Assembly (NCBI GenBank): GCA_029856425.1
Contig: JAHQWZ010000056.1
Span: 1-9,458, forward strand
DNA from: Candidatus Thorarchaeota archaeon
Lineage (GTDB): Archaea > Asgardarchaeota > Thorarchaeia > Thorarchaeales > Thorarchaeaceae
DNA: 9,458 bases
Direction: 5' to 3'
Position numbers and translations under genes: made by a program. The notes under the pieces were generated by a model. That model saw only the letters and a list, made by a program, of their open reading frames with translations, had not been told where the DNA came from and did not search any database. Shown piece after piece: positions 5,712 through 9,458 of the stretch; position 1 is the first letter of the stretch, and each line of letters begins with the position of its first letter.

Positions 5712-7244
5712 CTAGCCTTCCAGCAGACTACCAGTAATCTTCTCAACACGCCCCACAATCTTTTCAGATTCAATCTTCTCGCGGATTTTGGCTATATCAG
5801 AATGCAATGGGCGGTCGTCGTCCAGTGTTGGCACGTCATCTCTGATTTCTTCATAGGCCAGTTTCAGCGGCTCAGATGGCTGAAGAGGTAGTAACAGACT
5901 GAGCCCCTGTGCTGCACACATGTATTCTATCGCAATCACGTTCTTCACATTATCAAGTATCTGTGCAGCTTTACGAGCGCAAATGGTACCCATGCTCACA
6001 TGATCTTCTTGATCAGCACTGGTTGGGATTGAATCTACACTTGCAGGATGTGCAAGAACCTTATTTTCAGATACGAGGGCTGCAGCAGTGTATTGAGCAA
6101 TCATCATCCCAGACTCAAGCCCACCTTCCGTCGTCAAGAATGCAGGCAAACCACTTAGATTAGGATTGACCAGTCGATTCACCCTGCGCTCTGAGATGTT
6201 GGCGATTTCCGATAGAGCAATTCCCACAAAATCCATAGCCAGTGCAATTGGCTGACCATGAAAATTCCCCCCTGAAACTATATCGTTACCCTCAGAGAAC
6301 ACAAGAGGATTATCAGTCGCCGAATTGATTTCGATTTCGAGTGTATCTTGTGCATACCTTATTGCATCGAGCGATGCTCCTAGTACTTGAGGAATGCATC
6401 GTAATGAATAGGCATCTTGGACTACGCCACAGTCCGCATGAGACTGGTTGATTTCACTATCTCTAAGAATTTCAAGCATCGCACGAGCAACATCTGTCTG
6501 ACCCTCATGACGCCGCACATTGTGAATCCGCTCATCAAGAGCGACACGGGTTCCTTTTAGTGCCTCTAGGCTCATTGAAGCAGCAATGCATGCATCCTTT
6601 AGAAGATTCAATGCATCATAGATGACTAGCGAGCCAACTGCGCTCATTGGTTGAGTTCCATTAATCAGGGCAACACCTTCCTTCGCCTGCAAGACTAGGG
6701 GCTTTATCCCTGCTCTGTCAAGGGCTTCACGCCCGTCAATTTGCTCACCCTTGTAGATTGCTTCACCCTCACCAATCATGACCAAAGCCATGTGCGCAAG
6801 CGGAGCAAGATCGCCGCTGGAGCCGACAGATCCTTGCTGTGGAACTATGGGAGTCACTCCTGCGTTCAACATGTCAATAAGCATCTCTATGACATCCAAT
6901 CTTACGCCTGAGAATCCCTTTGCGAGCGCATTTGCGCGTAGAAGCATCATCCCTCTCACGACTTCATTAGAGAAAGGAAGACCGACTCCAGCACTATGGC
7001 TTCGTATCAGGTTAACCTGCAACTTCGTCAAGTGCTCAGCTTCTATGCAAACGTCAGAAAGGTCTCCAAAGCCAGTATTTACGCCATAGACAGTGCGGCC
7101 GTCCTTCACCATACTCTCGATAACATCCCTGCTACTCAGAATGCCATCAAGGGCATTTTCAGCCAACTCTACAGGCTGATTGTGACGAGCAACCTTGACA
7201 ACGTCCTCAATAGTCAGACTAGTGCCATCAATGACCACAGACAT
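5712..7244 (-). CDS. hutH: Histidine ammonia-lyase
   Basis: HutH removes ammonia from L-histidine without added cofactor to give trans-urocanate, the first step of histidine degradation. The 510 residues match the usual bacterial-type length. Catalytic features are Y53 in VYGVNTGFGDLS (52-63), the MIO-forming tripeptide at 142-144 in GSVGSSGDLAPLAH, N195 in LINGTQP, QDAYSLR at 276-282, SATDNPLVF at 308-316, GGNFHGQP at 325-332 and QEDHVSMG at 412-419. The MIO tripeptide reads Ser-Ser-Gly instead of the common Ala-Ser-Gly; the central serine is kept, so cyclisation is expected. GSVG-x-SGDLAPLAH and QEDHVSM favour histidine over phenylalanine or tyrosine as substrate. The start ATG has an excellent GAGGTGA site (7255-7249) 4 bases upstream. 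The gene follows the methyltransferase gene by 142 bases and precedes the regulator. Confidence 0.96.
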   Translation of the reverse strand: MSVVIDGTSLTIEDVVKVARHNQPVELAENALDGILSSRDVIESMVKDGRTVYGVNTGFGDLSDVCIEAEHLTKLQVNLIRSHSAGVGLPFSNEVVRGMMLLRANALAKGFSGVRLDVIEMLIDMLNAGVTPIVPQQGSVGSSGDLAPLAHMALVMIGEGEAIYKGEQIDGREALDRAGIKPLVLQAKEGVALINGTQPMSAVGSLVIYDALNLLKDACIAASMSLEALKGTRVALDERIHNVRRHEGQTDVARAMLEILRDSEINQSHADCGVVQDAYSLRCIPQVLGASLDAIRYAQDTLEIEINSATDNPLVFSEGNDIVSGGNFHGQPIALAMDFVGIALSEIANISERRVNRLVNPNLSGLPAFLTTEGGLESGMMIAQYTAAALVSENKVLAHPASVDSIPTSADQEDHVSMGTICARKAAQILDNVKNVIAIEYMCAAQGLSLLLPLQPSEPLKLAYEEIRDDVPTLDDDRPLHSDIAKIREKIESEKIVGRVEKITGSLLEG

Positions 7245-7386
7245 GGATTCACCTCGTGACTCCGTACCCTTTCGTATGGCATGAGGCTCCTGCTTTAGTA
7301 ATTACCGGAGGAGAGTTTTGTATGTGAGAGTGCTTCATCACCTGGAGATGATCCCGCTTCAATACACATGTAAAGGGCATTCATTC
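7245..7386 (-). promoter_or_regulatory. hutH upstream region: ribosome-binding site and possible promoter
   Basis: This 142-base gap between the methyltransferase and hutH is the longest non-coding stretch of the locus. GAGGTGA at 7255-7249 is a clear ribosome-binding site. GTAATTAC (7298-7305), an A/T-rich 8-base palindrome about 55 bases before the start codon, could hold or overlap a TATA box. A weak inverted repeat, TCATC-N7-GATGA, lies at 7335-7351. The gap suggests that hutH can be transcribed separately from hutU. No open frame of note is seen here. Confidence 0.4.
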
Positions 7387-7989
7387 TCACTCCCTCCCAA
7401 GGGCAAGTCTAGTCGCTGAGGTAAGATAGCCCCTGGCGCCAGGGTCATGAACATTGGACTCAAAGACTGCATCCCGAATGTAGTTGATTTGGAATCTTTC
7501 TTGGAACGACTCTGTGATTTCCCTCACACTCAGCCTACGAGGCCCAGTCAGCCCAGGCTGCTTGACAGAGAAACACAACATAAAGAATAAAGCCCTTGGT
7601 TTCAGAACTCTTGCGACCTGTTCAACATATAATGGGCGTTCCTCATCAGGCAGAGTATGAAACAGTCCAGAGTCAAGCCCTGCATCAAACTCAGCTTCAC
7701 GGAAATGATAGTCCAGTTCTAACACATCTCCCACCAAGAATTCAACATCTGTGTTTCTCTCGAAAGATTTTACCTGTGCTATCTCGATGGCTCTTTGAGT
7801 GAAGTCTATGCCAACTACTTCGGAGCCTTTGCTTGCAATGTAGATTGCATTCTCGCCAGTCCCACAACCCACATCTAATACACGCCCCGTAAGCTCTCCG
7901 CTTTCATGTAGCTCAATAACTACTCCTTGAGGATGACCAATATCCCACGGCGGAGTTCTCTCGTAGGCTCCTATCCATCCACTCATCAT
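7387..7989 (-). CDS. Class I SAM-dependent methyltransferase within the hut locus
   Basis: A soluble Rossmann-fold methyltransferase of about 200 residues using S-adenosylmethionine. Counting from the upstream TTG at 8013, motif I is VLDVGCGTGEN at 45-55, the acidic residue after strand 2 is in VVGIDFTQRAIEIA (66-79), motif II is EFLVGDVLEL at 91-100, and FDAGLDSGLFH (109-119) with VARVLKPRALFFMLCFS (133-149) gives the later strands. The PPWDIGHPQ stretch near the N terminus and PGLTGPRRLSVREI toward the end resemble a group of small-molecule methyltransferases annotated only as class I enzymes; the TehB and thiopurine groups have comparable entry loops. The substrate is not recognisable. ATG at 7989 is preferred; TTG at 8013 adds eight residues. 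It lies between hutU and hutH on the same strand, so an imidazole-containing or amino-acid substrate is conceivable but unproven. Confidence 0.85.
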   Translation of the reverse strand: MMSGWIGAYERTPPWDIGHPQGVVIELHESGELTGRVLDVGCGTGENAIYIASKGSEVVGIDFTQRAIEIAQVKSFERNTDVEFLVGDVLELDYHFREAEFDAGLDSGLFHTLPDEERPLYVEQVARVLKPRALFFMLCFSVKQPGLTGPRRLSVREITESFQERFQINYIRDAVFESNVHDPGARGYLTSATRLALGRE

Positions 7990-8063
7990 CGACCATAGAA
8001 TGCGATGTAACAATAGTTAAGGCTTCTGCGGTCTTGGCATGTCATGGATCATCTCAACTTAAA

Positions 8064-9458
8064 TTATTGGAGCCTCTTCTTTACCAAATCCTCAACTAGT
8101 CCATTGCTTGGCACATATGGCAGGGTAATCTGCCCTTTCTTGCCCATCGTTTGATTCCATTCGACAACAACCTCAATAGCAGAATCATTCCGAGCCCAAG
8201 CTCGTCGAGCTACTCCACCCATTACATCCCAATCAAGAGCAAGACGGATAATATTGTCCACTCTTTCACTCCCATCGAGCACGAGTCCAAAACCGCCATT
8301 GATGGCTTTCCCCGTTCCCACGCCTCCACCGTTTGATAGCACACAAAGAGTCATTCCCCGTGCTGCATTTCCAGCCCAAACTTGATGGGCCATATCACTG
8401 GTCACATTGCTGCCGTCACGAATGTTTGCAGTTTCTCTAAAGGGAGAGTCAGTGCCGCCTGTGTCATGATGATCCCGACCCATCATAATCGGACCGATTT
8501 TCCCTTGTCGTACCTTCTCATTAAATTCAAGAGCGATCTTGACGCGTCCAGCAGCATCAGCATATAGAATCCTTGCTTGAGAGCCAACGACCAGATCGTT
8601 CTTCTCTGCATCTCGTATCCAGACATAATTGTCCCTATCTTGGCCTCGTCGCTTTGGGTCTATGCAAGACATAGCTAAATTATCAGTTTCAATCAGATCG
8701 TCATGGTTACCACTCAGGCAGACCCAGCGAAATGGACCATAACCATAATCAAAGCAGAGGGGGCCCATTATGTCCTCGACATAAGAGGGGAAAATAAAGC
8801 CATTGTCAGGATTCTCCCCATTCCGGGCGATTTCAGTAACGCCCGCGTCAAATACAGCCTTCATGAAACTATTGCCATAGTCCCAGAAGAAGGTGCCACG
8901 CTTTGTCATTTTTTGTATGAGTTCAAATTGCAGGCGAAGTGATTTGTCAGTAAGTGCCCTGAATTCTGCTCGATCATGCTTCAGAAGCTCACGTCCCTTT
9001 TCAAAGGTCAAACCTCGTGGAGTATATCCACCGTTGTAGACATCGTGACATGAGGTCTGGTCTGAAGAGAGATCAATTGAAATCTTGTTATCAACAACAT
9101 ATTCCCACAAATCAACAACATTGCCAAAATAGCCAATAGAAACGGGTTCGTTCTTATCCTTGTATTCTTCGACCCACTCAAAGATCTCAGCTAAATCGAA
9201 AGACTGTTTACTAAGCCATCCCTGTTCATGCCGAGTGTCGATGCGACTCTTGTCAACTTCAGCAATAATTCCAATGCCGCCTGCAATCTCAACTGCTTTT
9301 GCCTGAGCACCGCTCATCCCCCCTAGGCCTGATGTCAGAAGGGTCCGACCACGAAGGTCCTCATTTTCAGGTATTCCCAAGTATAACCGTCCGGCATTGA
9401 GCAATGTGAGGTATGTACCATGGACTATGCCCTGCGGCCCAATATACATCCAACCCCC
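8064..9458 (-). CDS. hutU: Urocanate hydratase, 5' end beyond the right edge
   Basis: Urocanase adds water to urocanate using tightly bound NAD+ as an electrophile, giving 4-imidazolone-5-propanoate, the second step of histidine degradation. About 464 codons are present. The frame stays open through Trp-Gly-Gly codons to the edge, so ATG at 9449 is internal and perhaps 100 or more N-terminal residues are missing. Family motifs are YIGPQGIVHGTY at the start of the visible part, the nucleotide-binding TSGLGGMSGAQAKA, the DQTSCHDVYNGGYTPRG block, FDYGYGPFRWVCLSG, GRDHHDTGG followed by SPFRETANIRDGS, and NGGGVGTGKAINGG. The C terminus is intact and ends at TAA 8064-8066. The methyltransferase gene starts about 50-75 bases downstream, so co-transcription is likely. 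Product assignment is secure. Confidence 0.96.
   Translation of the reverse strand, partial: GGWMYIGPQGIVHGTYLTLLNAGRLYLGIPENEDLRGRTLLTSGLGGMSGAQAKAVEIAGGIGIIAEVDKSRIDTRHEQGWLSKQSFDLAEIFEWVEEYKDKNEPVSIGYFGNVVDLWEYVVDNKISIDLSSDQTSCHDVYNGGYTPRGLTFEKGRELLKHDRAEFRALTDKSLRLQFELIQKMTKRGTFFWDYGNSFMKAVFDAGVTEIARNGENPDNGFIFPSYVEDIMGPLCFDYGYGPFRWVCLSGNHDDLIETDNLAMSCIDPKRRGQDRDNYVWIRDAEKNDLVVGSQARILYADAAGRVKIALEFNEKVRQGKIGPIMMGRDHHDTGGTDSPFRETANIRDGSNVTSDMAHQVWAGNAARGMTLCVLSNGGGVGTGKAINGGFGLVLDGSERVDNIIRLALDWDVMGGVARRAWARNDSAIEVVVEWNQTMGKKGQITLPYVPSNGLVEDLVKKRLQ

Noticed and set aside
6778..7259. Two plus-strand open frames opposite hutH
   Set aside because: Shadows of the conserved hutH reading frame; composition reflects the opposite strand and no domain is recognisable.
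8703..8942. Plus-strand frame opposite hutU
   Set aside because: Lies within the conserved urocanase sequence; no ribosome-binding motif or domain.
9447..9449. ATG as the true start of hutU
   Set aside because: The frame stays open to the edge with Gly-Gly-Trp before it, and urocanases have a long conserved segment before YIGPQGIV, so the Met is internal.

Overview
The window looks archaeal. It carries genes found in archaea and eukaryotes rather than bacteria: a KEOPS subunit Cgi121, a COG1818-type THUMP protein related to Tan1, and an archaeal COG2236-type phosphoribosyltransferase. Several genes start behind GGTGAT, GGAG or GAGGTGA motifs, as expected for archaeal ribosome binding. The base composition is moderate. 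A mesophilic lineage, perhaps within Asgard archaea, is my guess, but no single sequence feature fixes the taxon. Genes are densely packed with no gap over 300 bases. No RNA gene, CRISPR array, insertion sequence or clear terminator is visible.

Layout. (1) 1-1319, minus strand: a nucleotidyltransferase with a C-terminal hexapeptide helix, followed with an 8-base overlap by a CDP-alcohol phosphatidyltransferase that runs off the left edge. Together they look like an 'activate a head group with a nucleotide, then transfer it' module. (2) 1363-2611, plus strand: a TsaC/Sua5-type threonylcarbamoyl-AMP synthase and a THUMP protein, both tRNA-modification factors. (3) 2619-3795, minus strand: a phosphoribosyltransferase followed by Cgi121, converging on the THUMP gene with a 7-base gap. 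The t6A pathway is therefore represented twice, by TsaC and Cgi121, in two facing operons. (4) 3923-9458: a histidine-degradation locus. hutI is on the plus strand. On the minus strand, in order of transcription, come hutU (5' end beyond the right edge), a SAM-dependent methyltransferase, hutH and a DtxR/MntR-type regulator. hutI and the regulator converge and share one CTAG palindrome for their stop codons.

Together HutH, HutU and HutI convert histidine to urocanate, then imidazolonepropionate, then N-formimino-L-glutamate. The enzyme for the last step (formimidoyltransferase, formiminoglutamase or deiminase) is not in the window. The least expected parts of this locus are the methyltransferase between hutU and hutH and the DtxR-type regulator, which has a paired TAGATAC repeat over its probable start region.

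Several starts are uncertain. Two genes have a ribosome-binding motif that points to a non-standard codon (ATA or CTG) exactly where the family usually begins.
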